Below, piece by piece: positions 1-12,048 of a stretch of 64,000 bases of DNA. The notes under the pieces were generated by a model. That model made no database searches, was not told where the DNA came from, and saw nothing but the letters and a program-made list of their open reading frames with translations. This stretch comes from Fallopia convolvulus. Lineage: Eukaryota > Streptophyta > Magnoliopsida > Caryophyllales > Polygonaceae. Location: the NCBI GenBank assembly GCA_964016875.1, contig OZ024728.1, forward strand, positions 31,751,865 through 31,815,864, read 5' to 3'. Positions within the stretch are counted from its first letter, which is position 1. The number at the start of each line of letters is the position of its first letter. The translations under genes and the position numbers were made by a program.

Positions 1-1143
1 AAATTCTCCGCCTTTGATTAACCTTATTCCACCGTCTATAAGTTTAATCAAAGGATTCATCCATGAATAATCAAATTCCACCGTCTATTTAATTATTCTA
101 GTTCTACTTCAACCTAGAAGTAAAATAGGTGGCCAATTTATTATAATCCTAAGCGAATTTAATCAATTAAGCACGGAGAGATTCAATCTAGTCAAGGCAA
201 ATAGAAATAATTCAAATCTCACAAACAATCATGCATACAACTTCAACTAACTAGTTGGACATGAGAAAATTAGCTAGAAATCGACATTAAAGAAAAATAA
301 AACTTACAAAAGTCAAATTTCTCTTCAATTGCAAATCTAGGATTTAGTCTCCCCCAAATCTCCAAATTCTTCAATAGCATAAAACTCCAAACAAAAGATA
401 GCATCCTCTCCAAAATAAAACCTAAAGAAAGTATTTATATTATCTCTAATAATATCCAAAAACATAAACTAAAGTCGGCCTAAAAGATCTTCGCGGAAGC
501 CCAATCAGCGTCGCATCAACGCGCCAAAGCGCGATTTGGTCCAGTGAGAGCGCGGTCGCGCTATGGGGGTTTTGGCCACGCTCCGCCTGTAGAAACTTCA
601 TCTCCGCGGCGCGGTTTGGCACTGAGGAGCGCGGTCGCGCTATAGCCTTCTTGCCCGCGCTCAGCCTCGGTTCAACATTCAAACGATACTTCAGAGGATG
701 TTTTGACCCGTTTTTAGTTGGAATTTGGACTCGGAGTAAAAATATGAACTATAGCTCTTCGAGTTAGCTTTCCAGTGATACCAAATTCAGCTTCATTCGA
801 CCACTGTACCTCCCAAACCAAGCATTGCAAGATAAAGGTGTTAAAACAAGACTCCAATGCTTGACCCGGATTTAAGCGTTCTTCTCACACAAGCTCTTGG
901 GCCTTAGCTCTTTCAATCTTCACTTGTATCACTCTAAGCTTCATAAAACTCCGCCATAGTCCCCTAAGCTCCGTCCCGTCCATGCTTCATATCCACCATG
1001 CTTCACCTTCCAACCTGAAATAAAGCACACAAACGCGTAGATTCCGAACTAAACCGAATCAAAACTAAACTACAACTTAAAGCGAAAATCTAGCTAAACA
1101 TGCATAAAACGAGAATAAAAACATGCTCTTAATTCCTATAGCA
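1..1143 (-). mobile_element. Partial LTR of an Athila-like Ty3/gypsy element (truncated by window edge)
   Basis: Positions about 700-960 match 61770-62000 closely, and the latter lies inside a better bounded minus-strand LTR (60716-62215). Read on the minus strand this block would begin near 1143 with TGCTATAG, the likely LTR 5' edge. The plus-strand sequence that follows is clearly interior DNA of another element, so this LTR sits inside that element. No coding region is credible here; the open frame at 446-682 only reads through a GC-rich repeat. The left end lies off the window, so I cannot say whether it is a solo LTR or the edge of a full element. Confidence 0.65.
505..670. repeat. GC-rich paired repeat with a palindromic core inside the LTR
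   Basis: Two imperfect copies of about 60 bp lie in tandem, each with GCGCGGTCGCGCTAT followed about 20 bp later by a GC-rich word ending in CGCTC. The segment is sharply more GC-rich than the surrounding AT-rich LTR. Equivalent palindromic words sit at the matching place in the other Athila-like LTRs of the window, but with different sequence. Confidence 0.7.
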
Positions 1144-2478
1144 TGTTTGGACAGCTTTGTCTGAATCATGTTGAAAATTTGTTTTTATGTGGATATTTAG
1201 CATGTGATGAAATTTAGCACATATGATCTTAGGTAGAAGCGACTTAAATCCAACAAAAATTTCTACCTTATGAGTTATTTTTGGCCATATAGGGAGAACA
1301 TAAAAAATCCCTCTTCTTTTCTTGTGTGATTTACTCTCCTTATGCATATTATCTCTTGTCATTGATATGGTTATCTATTGCTTGAGACCTATATGAGATA
1401 CTAGCTCATTACATGTGAAATCATATGATGGAGAACTTATTTGTTTTAACCCACTTTTTATCCTTTCTTTTTACCTACCTTTACATTATCCTCTTCTTGA
1501 AGCCAAGTTGAGCCTCTAAGCCTTTTATTTTTAGCTCCACAAAATTATTCTCTAGCCGATGTAAGCTTGACCCTATTCGGGGATTAGGACTTAGTGTTGG
1601 TTGTTGTGATGATTTTGAGTAGTGAGATGTATTGGTTCAAGTGTGGGGTAATATGGGTTGGGTGAAGTAAAGATCTTGCAGTTTGTCATGTAAAAGGAGT
1701 TTGGTTCCTTGTATGCACTTACAAAAGAAGTGGAAAGTGAAGAGAAAGAGAAAAAGAAGCAGAAAGTGACATCGTTACCGACCCAGTGGTGTCGGTACCG
1801 ACCTTCCCGCAGAGAAAAATCAGAAGGGAAGAAAGAAAAAAAAAGCTGAATAGTGAAAGTGTGCATGAGCCAAATTTCCTAAGTGTTTGTAAGCAAGATT
1901 TGTGGGATATAAAGGGGTTGAAAGAAATGAGTGTGCATAATGTTTAAGAGAGTTTGGTATATTTGTTTTTGAGAGTTTTGTGTTATGTGAGAATTTTTAG
2001 GAGTCTTTAATTCCCGGATATTATTAGCACCACATAACCAAAATATTTTTCACGCCTTATTGTTTGTACCAAGCCCCATTACAACCCGGCCGAATGGAAA
2101 CTTCTATGAAGTTTTTCATTGAGCCTAAGTTCTCTTGATGATTTTTATATGTTTTGACATCTTAGGTGGAGAGTTTGGTGATATAAGTTCCAATGGCTAT
2201 GTTGATTTGTGTATATTGGATTGAGTTAAGAGCTGTTAATTAAAGCCTAAACACTTGAGAGTTGAGAGAAACACATTACCCTTGTGAGGGTGGATTCTTC
2301 GTTGCTTTTGCTTGGGGTTGCTTATATATGTGTGATGACGTTAGATTCACTTGTCTATTTCTACTTGAGCTTTGATGTTGCTTTTCGATAAAGGCATTGA
2401 CTTGATATATGTGTTGTTGGTTTTGGTTGATGTCTTGTTGATTGCTTGAGGACAAGCAAGTCTAAGTATGGGGTATTT
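1144..2478 (+). mobile_element. Interior 3' noncoding region of an Athila-like element
   Basis: This stretch aligns by eye with 53940-55307, the 3' interior of the complete Athila-like element. Both share the block around 1255-1345, the block CCCGGATATTATTAGCACCA near 2013, and the terminal GCTTGAGGACAAGCAAG near 2445 followed by a short polypurine-like tract up to the LTR. It has no credible protein-coding potential. A palindromic pair (TCGTTACCGACC and TCGGTACCGACC) lies at 1772-1803. The 5' part of the element, with gag and pol, is off the window or displaced by the LTR at 1-1143. Confidence 0.75.
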
Positions 2479-4892
2479 TGATGTCCGCCTTTTTAGTCTT
2501 GTTTTTAGGATGTATTTTTAGTGTGTTCGAGTCTTTTTCTTTAGTTTTGTGTTTTTTTTGAGTTGTTTGTGTAGGGTTTCGTATTTCCTTAAGATATGGA
2601 GTCTACAAAAGCTTTGGTAATGTTTTGTAGGTTTTTAGAAGCTATTTGGAGCACTTTTGAAGAAAGGAGGAAAGCACTTGAAGATAGTGATACGTGATTG
2701 CCTCAGATGACTCCTCAGAAACCTCGTATATGACCCACACAAGTCCCGATCTTGCCTTGTAACGCTATTTCCAACCTGAATTTGCAAGCGAATGTAAGAA
2801 CACGAAGAACACCAGTACCAAACTGATTTGAAACACCAATTGAATCAACTAAGATAGTTGAACTTGGATGGCTCGAACGCTAATCCAAATTGATAAACTA
2901 GTTGATATAAATCGACTAGAACTAAACTTGATTGACCAATCTAATGAATCAAACAAACAATGAAAAACAAAGAGATTGAGATCGAGAATGATGATGATGA
3001 TGGTTGGGCCGAAATTGCAAGCACACACACAACTTGATATTTTTTTGGAGCCCAAGAGATAGATTAAACCAATTTGGGTTTAATCTCTCTCAAGCTGATT
3101 TTTATTAATGAAATTGCAAAGTATAAATAGAGAATACAAAAAGCTATTACTTGGGGAGCAAGGAGAGAGGTATGGCCGGCCCTAATAGATAGATTAGGCC
3201 TCCTTGTCTTGCTTCCCGAGATATAATAAAATATCTAATAATATCTATCTAGATTCCCCTTAAATAAAATAAATCATGGCTGATTTATTTATTTAAGGAA
3301 AATATCCTAACAACTATAAAATATCCAAAACAAACTAAAAATATCTCTAACAACCTGGAGAGAGAAGATCAACCAACTAACATAAGCCTATTGGCTGATT
3401 TCTCTACATTATTTAAAAGCAAAAACACGCCTATAATAAATAATTAGAAGATATTTTCACTCACTTAGAATGGTCAAGTCAAAGGGTTGACTTTGACCCA
3501 TATACCACTTTATCTCACCCGGTCACTTACTAAATTCAACCCTAAAGTGAGACAAACTAATACATGTTTCTAAATAAAGAAATAGTGATTTTCGGCCCAT
3601 TGACTTGATCTTCTTCCTTGGTGGTCTTTGGCGCCATTTATGAATATATGTAAGAGATAATATTGAATCCATGAAAACCTCTTTGAACTTGAACGCCCTT
3701 GACCTTGGAAAAGGTCTCGATCTTGACCTTCTAGACACCTTCTTTTCAACTTTCATCGACATGGTCCTTTGATCGCTATCAGATAGCACTCAAGAATGAA
3801 GAGAAGATGAGGATTAAGTGGTCAAGTAAAGTTATTAAAGATCAAGTTTGAGCTTGGAAAGAGATAGAGAAATTTGTTACAAAAACATAGGAAAACGAAT
3901 CGAGTCAAATGGAGTTGTAACGAGCCCGCTACGCTAGTTTTGCTCAAGACTGTTCGAAGTGTTGAACAGGGTCGTTAACGAGGCTCACAGGTCGTTAACG
4001 AGGCACCCCGAGGAGCAGCGGAGATCAAAGTCGGCGCAAATTAAAGGCTTCTATCTTGTTTCCTTTTATGTTATTAGATAGATAGAAGGGATATATCTTA
4101 TTAGAAGATATTATTTCTTTATAGATAGATTTAAGATAGATTAGTTTCTCTATAAATACTCTTGTCTACCCTTTGTTTTTCTGAATCCAACACATACTCA
4201 ATTGCCTTGGAGGGCAAGTAATGGAGGAGAGAAGAGAGGGGTAAGAGGGCAGAGATAGAGAGATGTGGTGGGACGAGTTTGAAATTAAATTGTAAGTTTT
4301 CCTTTCATTAATTTAGTTGTTTGCTTTTAATCATGCTTTGTGAGTAGTCTTCCTCTCTAAGGTTGGGGTTAAACCCAACAATGGTTGTGCATGCTTGCTT
4401 GTGATTATGATTTGATTGTTTTTATTGCATGAATCTATTCTCTTGTTCTTACTCCTTGAAACGAAAGTTGAAGGGAATTTCTCATTCATAGTTGAAGCGA
4501 AAGAAGAAACCTTGAATCAGAATAGTCAATTTAGGGTTTTGAAGCGAAAGCGGATCTATCCTAGTTGAGGTAGAAGAGATTAGATAGTAAGTTTGTTAAT
4601 TGAACGAAAGTTGGTTGATTTACTTGCTTTGGTTGACGAAAGTTGACACCTTTATGTGATAAAAGCATGATCTTTATGTTTCATAGTGTTTGGCATGCAT
4701 AATTGTTGTTGTGGTGATATCTTTACCTTAGAATTCCTCTTTCTCTTGATACAAACCCTTGCTTTGTTTGATTGCTTGCATAGTAAGTTACAAAACTTGA
4801 TACTGACTTTCTCCCTGTGGACGAACCTGACTCTGCTATACACAGCGGGGTCTTGATATAAATTTATTTGTTGTCAAGAAACCCTCTCAACA
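2479..4892 (+). mobile_element. 3' LTR of the Athila-like element, split by a solo LTR
   Basis: The LTR starts with TGATGTCC just after the polypurine tract and ends with CCCTCTCAACA at 4892. The same ends bound the LTRs at 46341-47796 and 55308-56787. Without the inserted 1094 bp solo LTR and its 5 bp duplication it is about 1.3 kb, close to its relatives at about 1.46 kb. Two copies of GGTCGTTAACGAGG lie at 3969-4003. A likely TATA region (CTATAAATACTC) lies at 4151-4162. The flank begins GCAAT; its matching target duplication lies off the window. Confidence 0.75.
2688..3781 (-). mobile_element. Solo LTR with GATAG target duplication
   Basis: The insert runs from TGATACGTGATTG to CGCTATCA and is flanked on both sides by GATAG (2683-2687 and 3782-3786). 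The host LTR reads continuously if the insert and one GATAG are removed, so this is a clean solo LTR left by LTR-LTR recombination. The minus strand looks like the sense strand: it reads CTATTTATACTTTG followed by AATAAA and a GTGTTCTTCGTGTTCTT stretch typical of the R/U5 part of plant LTRs. It has no coding capacity. The superfamily is not certain; Ty3/gypsy is most likely. Confidence 0.75.
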
Positions 4893-5039
4893 GCAATGCA
4901 TCAGGAACGGAAGTTAAAAAATAACGAGTGATTTTTTTTTATTTGGGTTTTATTTTTATTTCCCTTTTCTTTTAAAAGCAATTTGAACGGAAGTTAAATG
5001 AAATTGTAAGAAAGGGAACAGGGCGGACTAGGATAAAAA

Positions 5040-5124
5040 CTCGGGGGTACCACTCGGAATAAGTTTTTTTGTGGGTACCATCCGGAAAAGTACAAAACTC
5101 AAGGGTACCATACGGAATTTCCCT
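5040..5124. mobile_element. Terminal arm of a Mutator-type element
   Basis: The sequence ends in GGGTACCATACGGAATTTCCCT, matching the right inverted terminus of the complete element at 6641-7623. The GGGTACCA word occurs three times here. The opposite arm is missing, probably lost when the Athila-like element inserted next to it. The 150 bp before it hold no recognisable feature. Confidence 0.5.
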
Positions 5125-5127
5125 ACT

Positions 5128-5935
5128 TTTTTTATCAAAAATTTGTCATCAAGACATTTTGATGACACTTTTTGCCTTTTATTACACCTTTTGTCATCAA
5201 AAAACTGTTATCAAGGCATTTGATATAATTTTTGTCATCAAAAAGTTTTGATGACAGTGCCGAGGGTTGTTGGTTGAATGTCTTTGATGATACTTTTTAT
5301 CACCAAAAAGTGTCATAAAGACATTTTGATGACACTTTTTACCTTTTATTACACTTTTTGTCATAAAAAAATTGTGATGACGGTCGAAAAAATTGTGATG
5401 ATGGTGAAAAAAATTGTGATGACAGTTGTTTTTACGTGGTTGAATGCCTTTGATGATACTTTTTGTCATCAAAAAGTCTCATCAAGACATTTTGATGACA
5501 CTTTTACCTTTTATTACACTTTTTGTCATCAAAAGATTGTGATGACGGTGAAAGAAATTGTGATGACGGTGAAAAAAATTGTGATGACAATGACTACGAT
5601 TGTTTTTATGTGGTTGAATGTCTTTAATGATACTTTTTTCATCACAAAGTGTCATCAAGACATTTTGATGACACTTTTTGTCATCAAAAAATTGTGATGA
5701 CGGTGAAATAAATTGTGATGATGGTGAAAAAAATTGTGATGACAGTGATGATGGTTGTTTTTACGTGGTGGAATGCCTTTAATGATACTTTTTGTAATCA
5801 AAAAGTGTTATCAAGACATTTTGATGATACTTTTTACCTTTCATTACACTTTTTGTTATTCAAAAATTGTGATGATGGTGAAATAAACTGTGATGATAGT
5901 GAAAAAAATTATCATGATGGTTATGAAAATGCTGA
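5128..5935. repeat. Tandem repeat of about 167 bp carrying a strong hairpin in each unit
   Basis: Five hairpin cores with GACAT as loop lie at about 5153, 5320, 5485, 5659 and 5815, spaced 167, 165, 174 and 156 bp. In the best copies the arms GTGTCATCAA and TTGATGACAC extend into A- and T-runs, giving a perfect inverted repeat of about 15 bp. Each unit also holds repeats of AATTGTGATGACGGTGAAA and the word GTTGAATGTCTTTGATGATA. Long open frames here (for example 5278-5697) read the repeat as repeated peptide and are artefacts. Confidence 0.85.
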
Positions 5936-5939
5936 TTGT

Positions 5940-6050
5940 GATGATGGTCAATGCTTGGTCAATGGCCGGTCAACGACCGGTCAACGAACAAGTCAACTCG
6001 GTCAATGGGCGAGTCAACCCGATCAACGAGCGAGTCAACTCGGTGGGAGG
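5940..6050. repeat. Short degenerate GGTCAA-type repeat followed by a G-rich tract
   Basis: The words GGTCAAtg, GGTCAAcg, AGTCAActc and ATCAAcg recur about every 12-17 bp, with a GGCCGGTCAACGACCGG palindrome in the middle. It ends in a G-run at about 6042-6062. It joins the tail of the 167 bp array to AT-rich DNA, and no function is visible. Confidence 0.5.
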
Positions 6051-6239
6051 GGGTGGGGGATGGGCGATGGGGATTTTTGCTATTTACCTAATTTTCACAC
6101 CCTCATTAATATCCACCTAATTAGCTTCTTTTTTTGCTATTTACTTAATAATGGAAAATTTTGCTACCGCCTTAGTTATTAATAATAGAATAGGCTAGTC
6201 ATAGTTTTCATGCCTTGCATGGGATTTTATAGAATTATT

Positions 6240-7745
6240 GTATTATTTATTTATATTTTTAAATTTTTTATTAATTTGATATAGGAAAGTTATTTTTATA
6301 AAACAACAAGCACATATCCTATGTGTAAAAAATACCATTTTCAAAATAACTATAAAAATTAATAGAGGCAAAGATGTTCTTAAATAACTATAAGTATATA
6401 TTTTATCTACAAAAAACTATAATTACTAAATATGTTTATTAAAATTTGATATAGGTAAGGATAGTTTTAAAAAAACTATACGTATCTTATCTAAAAAAAA
6501 CTATCTTATTCAAAAATAAAAATAACATATTGATTATTTTTTTAATATAAAAACTATAAGTACATATCTTATATACAAAAAACTATCAGTTCTAAAAATA
6601 ATTATTGAAAATTGATATAGGAAATGATAATTTTGGAAAAGGGAAATTCCTTTTGGTACCCTTAAGTTTTAGTGTTTTCCTTTTAGTGTCCTAAAAACAT
6701 TCAATTTCCTTTTCGTGCCCTGAATATGATAAATGTCTTAACTTCGTTATAAATATCATTAAAAAAATCATTTAAAATCACTTCATCCCTAACCTTCTAT
6801 CGCTGCACCTTCAACCTCTGTGACTGCCGACCTTCGACCTCCTTTTCCCATCTCTAAGTTTTCATCATCGCCATTTACCGTCCGATTCCATGTTGTGCAC
6901 CAACAAAATCAAAACTCTTGATTCAAATTATTTTCTCTACATCCCCCAACCCCTCGCCGGAATCACCATTACCGTCTGATTCCACCTCGTCCACCAATAG
7001 ATCCTCCAATGAATGGCCAAAATTTATGGACCCAGAAGCAAAAGGTTCAAGAGGGGAAAGACTCAAATTATTGCAGCGAAGAAACTACTGAAACAAAAGT
7101 AAAATCAAAGAAACCCCCAATTGTTAGATAGGGTTAATTTTTATTCAAAATACCAAATTCAAAGAGAGAATGAGAGAAACATTCAAGACCAAGTAGCAAT
7201 TTAATGATAAGAAACTTCCTAGAAAAAAGGCAATTTTTTATAGGAAGTTAGGAACTGCCAAATTCATCAGCCCAAATCAAGAATAAAAAAATGCAAAGAT
7301 AAGAATACGGGGGCACCAAAGATTTGACCTGAAGTAGTTCAGTGGGAAAAGAGGAAGGAGAAAGTAGGAAGGGGGAAGGATTAGGAAGTGCAGCTTAAAA
7401 TGTTGATCTGAAGTTGTTCAACGGGGAAAGAACACTTGCACTTGAAATCATTTTCCTTTTATTTTTCATATAAAAAACATTACATTTGATGGAGTTATGG
7501 TTTATAACAAGAAAGGGCACAGAGTGGACTGAGATAGTAATACGGGACACCAAAAAGAAATTAATTTTTTTAGAACACCAAAAAGAAAACACTAAAACTT
7601 AAGGGTACCGAAAGGAATTTCCCTTTAAAAAACTACACGTATCTTATTAAAAAAACTATTTGATCCAAAAATAAAACTAATATATTAATTGTTTTATTTA
7701 ATATATAAATACAACTAATTAAAAATAATTCAATTAAATTTCAAC
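6240..7745. repeat. AT-rich degenerate tandem repeat of about 167 bp, interrupted by a Mutator-type element
   Basis: Unit starts with TTGATATAGG lie at about 6277, 6446 and 6611 (spacing 169 and 165 bp). Each is followed by a T-run, an A-run, a cTATACGTATCTTAT-like word and an aaaaACTAT word. The third unit is split by the element at 6641-7623 and resumes at 7624 with ACTACACGTATCTTATT. The uninterrupted second unit shows the empty site. Confidence 0.7.
6641..7623. mobile_element. Non-autonomous Mutator-type (MULE) element
   Basis: The ends are near-perfect inverted repeats of about 55 bp, starting GGGAAATTCCTTTTGGTACC at 6641 and ending with its complement at 7623. The flanks TTTGGAAAA and TTTAAAAAA match at seven of nine positions, which fits a 9 bp Mutator-type target duplication. 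The tandem-repeat unit resumes directly on the right side. The 980 bp interior has no transposase and no convincing gene. Arms of the same family occur at 5040-5124 and about 57838-58000. Confidence 0.75.
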
Positions 7746-7760
7746 CATACATATTCATTT

Positions 7761-10402
7761 AACAAAAATGATAACACCAATCAACTTTCTCTACCTCTGA
7801 ACAGTTGCATAGAGCACACGCTTTTCACGCGCCCCCGTTTTCCTTTCTTGGCTTCCTTCGTTAGGTCTTCTACTGCCTCCTTTTCACGACTGCTTTCCAT
7901 CCTCTTCATGGATCCTCATGTAAATCCATCCCTTTGTTCATAATTTTTCTTTACGAATCGTGGATGATATTGCCCTCTAATATCATCTACAATTCCAAAC
8001 CTTGGTTCTACCCCTTCGGTGATGATTTGTGTGTGTTGGTTATTTTTGGATCTTTCATGTGGATCTGAGATTTTACAAACCATGAATCTTGCTATTAACC
8101 TTTTCCCAAATCAAATTTTCATCTTCATATGTGAGAGTAATGAGTGGTGTTCTCTAAATCTGTCGCTTTCTAGTTGGTTAAGTTCTGCATCTGTGATTTT
8201 GGGGCTTTTTATGCCTCTTAGCATGGATTGGGCTGTTGTCTACTGGAAGGTGTCTCGACTCCCCTTCAATCTTCTCGGTGTTGGTCAAGCGTCTTTGTTC
8301 AAGATGGTCTTTGTGCAGCTTCTGGTTTTGCCTTGCCTGTGGTGCCTGATGGAGTTTCTTTTCTGGTGTCAGGTGATAGGTTCCAATCTTTTTTGGTGTT
8401 CTAATTTTTTTTATTTCTACCTTTTCCTGCCTAATCTTGTGTCTCATGGTTATTTTTTATGCTACTTGCCTTTTTTCTATGTATTTCTTGTGGTTGTTGT
8501 CTCATTTCACTACTTTGCTCCTTTTCTTTTGGGTTTGCTTCGTCTCTGTTGTTTGGTTCAGGTTACAGTTTTTGAGTTTTTGCTTAATCTGTTCTTTGTT
8601 GTGCTTAGCTTTTTCCTTTTATAGGATTCCTTTATATGTTTGGTGTATTTTATGGATCTTTTGTAGGTCTCCTTTTTGCCGGACTTTTGATGTTGTGTTG
8701 TGGATCTTTATACTGTTATTGTGCTTTCAACTTCTCTGCATAGTTTTTTATTGTTTGGCTTTCTGGTTCTTCTTAGTTTTGTGTTTTTTTGTTTGTTTTT
8801 TGGGTTCATATTCTTGTTCTTTGCTTCTTTCTTGTTGGGTGTTGGTTGTTGTTCTTTCTGTTGTTGGTTTTTTCTCCTTGCTACAGGGTCAGGTTTGCCT
8901 GTATTTTTGACCTAATGTCGGAACGAATCCTGGGGGTTTCCTATGTGATGGTGGTGGCCTTGGGTGTTCTAATGTTGGATCTTATAATCCTAATATCTTG
9001 TTGCCTTTGGTTAATCTTGATCTGGGGTTTCCTCTTTCAACTGGTTTTGTCCTCAGGTATTGAAATAATTCTAAACCTTATCTCCAAACTTTCCATCATG
9101 GATATAAGTTCATGATTCTGGTTCCTGATTATAAAAGACTTTAGTCTTTTGTTTGAGGTTGAGCTGGTGCAAGTGCTTCCATACATGTTGACCAGACATT
9201 TACATACAGAAATTTGGTGCTTCCTTTGGTGGCCTGTTCGTTATAATGATTGGTGACATAAGTGCCCTAAGCTCTTTACTTTTGTAAGTAAGGCTTTTGG
9301 GTTCCTTTTGATGCCTCATTATACCTCTTAGTGTCACAACATATGCAATATGAGCCATATACTTAGAGCAATTCTTGGATTATTGTATTTCTTTATGCTC
9401 CTTATATTTGGTCTTTTTGATCATCTATGGGTAAGTATTGCATACTCTAATTCCAAAGAATATGACAAGCTTTCACGATGAACTAGCTCTATGTTGTATA
9501 TCTCAAGTTCTGAATAGCTCTCATCATTTCAGGTACATATTCTTTATAACTTATCCCATTTTAGTGCTTTACTCTCAATTTGGATGTTGTTTCTTTCTAC
9601 TCATGTTTCAATCTTTAGGAAATCTTTTTTATGTCAAAAATACTACATTGAATGATACTTCTCATTTGGTATGCTTTACAAAGCTCAAATTAATCTTTTC
9701 TCATGATTTTAAATTGCAAAATCACTTGTTTCAGAGGGTTTATGATCATTGCAGCTCAAGGGTTGACATTTTATGGTTCCAATTAATTTTTCCTAAATCA
9801 ATGTTTTGCATGTCTTTATATTGGCTGGCTTGTTTTAAAGAATGCCACCTACATCTATATCTATGCTGTATTTTTAACAATTTCTTAAACATTTATGATA
9901 ATATGAGGGATATCTGCTTGTTGAGTTTTTGGGAATTATTAGCTCAAATCTTCTCTCATGAGATATCATTTAATGCGGATCACCCTTTAAAACTTGTAAT
10001 TATTACAAACGTGTTGCACATAGCTATTTTTTTTTTTACTACAATCTTGATATTAGTCATTTGCATAATTCAACAACAAATGCTACTACAAGTATTGCAT
10101 GTATGCTTTACTGTTCATCGTTTACTTCTACTGTCATTAATGATTATTACCATTTTTGGTGCAAACTAAAAATATATCCCTATTTTCTAGTTCATAATTA
10201 TCCTTTAATGTTTTCATTTTTTCAACTCTTATTCCTTTTGCATGTCTTTGTATATGACTCATTAAATACACTAAATCTAGGCCTTATTCTCTTCTTAACT
10301 TGTCTATTTAAAGCCACACCAGAACTATCATTTTCTCTTATCTCCTCACTGCTTTGAACTCATCTTCCTCCCTCGTATCTTAACTCTCTCCTGTCACTTT
10401 CC
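7761..10402 (+). other. 5' untranslated region of the L1 LINE
   Basis: The first part (7800-7920) is pyrimidine-rich, followed by a strongly T-rich transcribed-strand stretch to 10402. The T-rich composition opens long frames such as 8019-8624, 8437-8910 and 9438-10169, whose products are almost all hydrophobic residues. They match no family I know and are composition artefacts. The true 5' end is set only by the target duplication at 7747-7760. Confidence 0.55.
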
Positions 10403-12048
10403 ATGGCTGACTCACAAACATATCAAGATGCTCTTGTTAACTTCCCAGCCTTTACTTCTCATCCATCCTCTATGGAACTAGAGCAAGTTTCTGCAACTGC
10501 TTTATTCTCTCCAAACCAGACTACTCCTAATATGGTTATGCCTGAGCAGTATAGCCCTACCGGTCCCCTCTCCTGTCATGAAGCTCTCTCTCATCACTCA
10601 GATGGTAACATTTCACCATCTACTAAGATTGTCTTTATGCCTTCATCATCTATACTACAACCAAACACTTTCACTTCTACTCTACCTTTACCTAATCCTA
10701 TTGCAATTCCCTCGGTTCAAAAGTACTTGCATGAGCTCATGCATTTTACCCTTCTCCTTAAAATGGTGGAGGAGCCTGTCTCTACTACTTTGATAAATGG
10801 GAAGATGAAAGAAGCATGGAAGGAGTTAGCAAAAGGTGAAATCTTATTCCAAGAGTTCTCTAATTACTGGATTCTGTTCAAATTTTCTAATAGAGAGTCA
10901 AGGGATCTTGTGTACAACAAAAGGCCATATCATGTTCAGGGTAAGCTTGTAGCCCTTTATCCTTTTTTATCCAGAGTTTAACCCTTCAAATGATGAAGTC
11001 ATTAGGGCTGATATTTGGGCAAGGATTCCTTCTCTACCTTACTATCTGTTCACTCCCTCAGCTTTATATCTAATCTTAAGGGATAATATTATTGGTGATT
11101 TCATAAGGTTGGATGAGATTTCGAACTCTAGGAATAAAATGAAGTTTTGTAGAGTTCTCATCAATACAGATGTTTCAGTTCCCTTAAAAGGTTGTGTTAA
11201 GATCCTAGCTCTTGATAATTCTGAGATTACTCTCAAGGTATGGTTTGAAATTGTGTCCCCTGGTTGTGGTTGTTGTGGTGAACCTGACCATGGGTTTGAA
11301 GAGTGCCCTTTAAACAATATTCAGCCTCGTAAGCTTAAGCTTACAGTGGACACAAATACTGTTGATGCTGATTTAATTCAGTAGACAAGAACAATGTTGC
11401 ATGGTAATCTGGTTGGAAGGTCTGTTGCCTCTAAGTCTTCTATTGCTTTGACTTTTGTAAGGTCACATGTGGTCAATAATATGTTTGCTGCAAATATGAT
11501 ACCTCCCTTATCTTCTATATCTTTTGGCCTTGATGCTGCTATGGATGTTGTTGGTGGTGTTGGTGCTCCTATGCCAGTACCTCCTATGCCAATGCCTCCA
11601 ATGAATCATGCTACTAATTTTGAGATGGTTCCTTCTGTGGATCCTTCTCTTTAAGTTTACCATGTGGTAGCCATGCATGCTCGCGAGCAGATGGCTTATG
11701 CCTTTGCATCTATGAATGTCCCCTTTCCAGAGACAATGATGATCCCTCCCTTTGTTTGTGCCTCTCCCTTAGCTTCTGTTGGGTTTGGTACAGGCTTAGC
11801 TCCTGTCACTCTTATCCCTCAGTTGCCTTATGTTGGGATGAATGGTATGATCAATGAAATTGGGACTGAGTCTGCTAATAGCCTTTTAAGGAACCATCTT
11901 AATGCAGTTGAGATTAAGTCGGTTGGTGAAAGCTCATCTCAATCTCCAAAGAGGAATTGAGGATGACAGTAATGAGAAGGCAAGTGTGGTGGCATCTTCA
12001 TCCAAGAAACCTAAACGTTCAAGGGCTAGGAAGTCAAGTGCAGTGTAA
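10403..12048 (+). pseudogene. L1 ORF1 (DUF4283-type nucleic-acid-binding, Gag-like protein), disrupted
   Basis: Translation starts at MADSQTYQDALVNFP. The middle region (about 10700-11200) fits a plant L1 ORF1 of the DUF4283 type: a short basic segment, a WILFKFSNRES strand, and an IWARIPSLPYYLF segment. A perfect CX2CX4HX4C zinc knuckle (CGCCGEPDHGFEEC) lies at about 11265-11306. The tail reads KKPKRSRARKSSAV before the stop at 12046-12048 and may act as a nuclear localisation signal. ORF1 proteins bind the LINE RNA for target-primed reverse transcription. Two frameshifts (near 10979 and 11958) and stops at about 11382 and 11652 break it. The segment before 11654 is rich in Pro and Met repeats. 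Confidence 0.8.

Noticed and set aside
5128..5935. Possible CRISPR-like array because of regular repeats
   Set aside because: The spacers are themselves repeated, the unit is about 167 bp with no short direct repeat plus unique spacer, and the sequence is a plant nuclear genome.
5278..6182. Long open frames with repeated FCHQK and IVMTV segments
   Set aside because: They are readings of the 167 bp tandem repeat; the periodic DNA gives periodic peptide in several frames.
8019..9115. Several overlapping open frames coding very hydrophobic products that look like membrane proteins
   Set aside because: They lie in the T-rich 5' region of an L1, overlap each other in different frames, and have the Phe/Leu/Val/Cys content expected from T-rich DNA.
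9438..10357. Two open frames, one 243 residues long, that could be a small gene
   Set aside because: AT-rich L1 leader; no family resemblance, and the composition matches translated AT-rich noncoding DNA.
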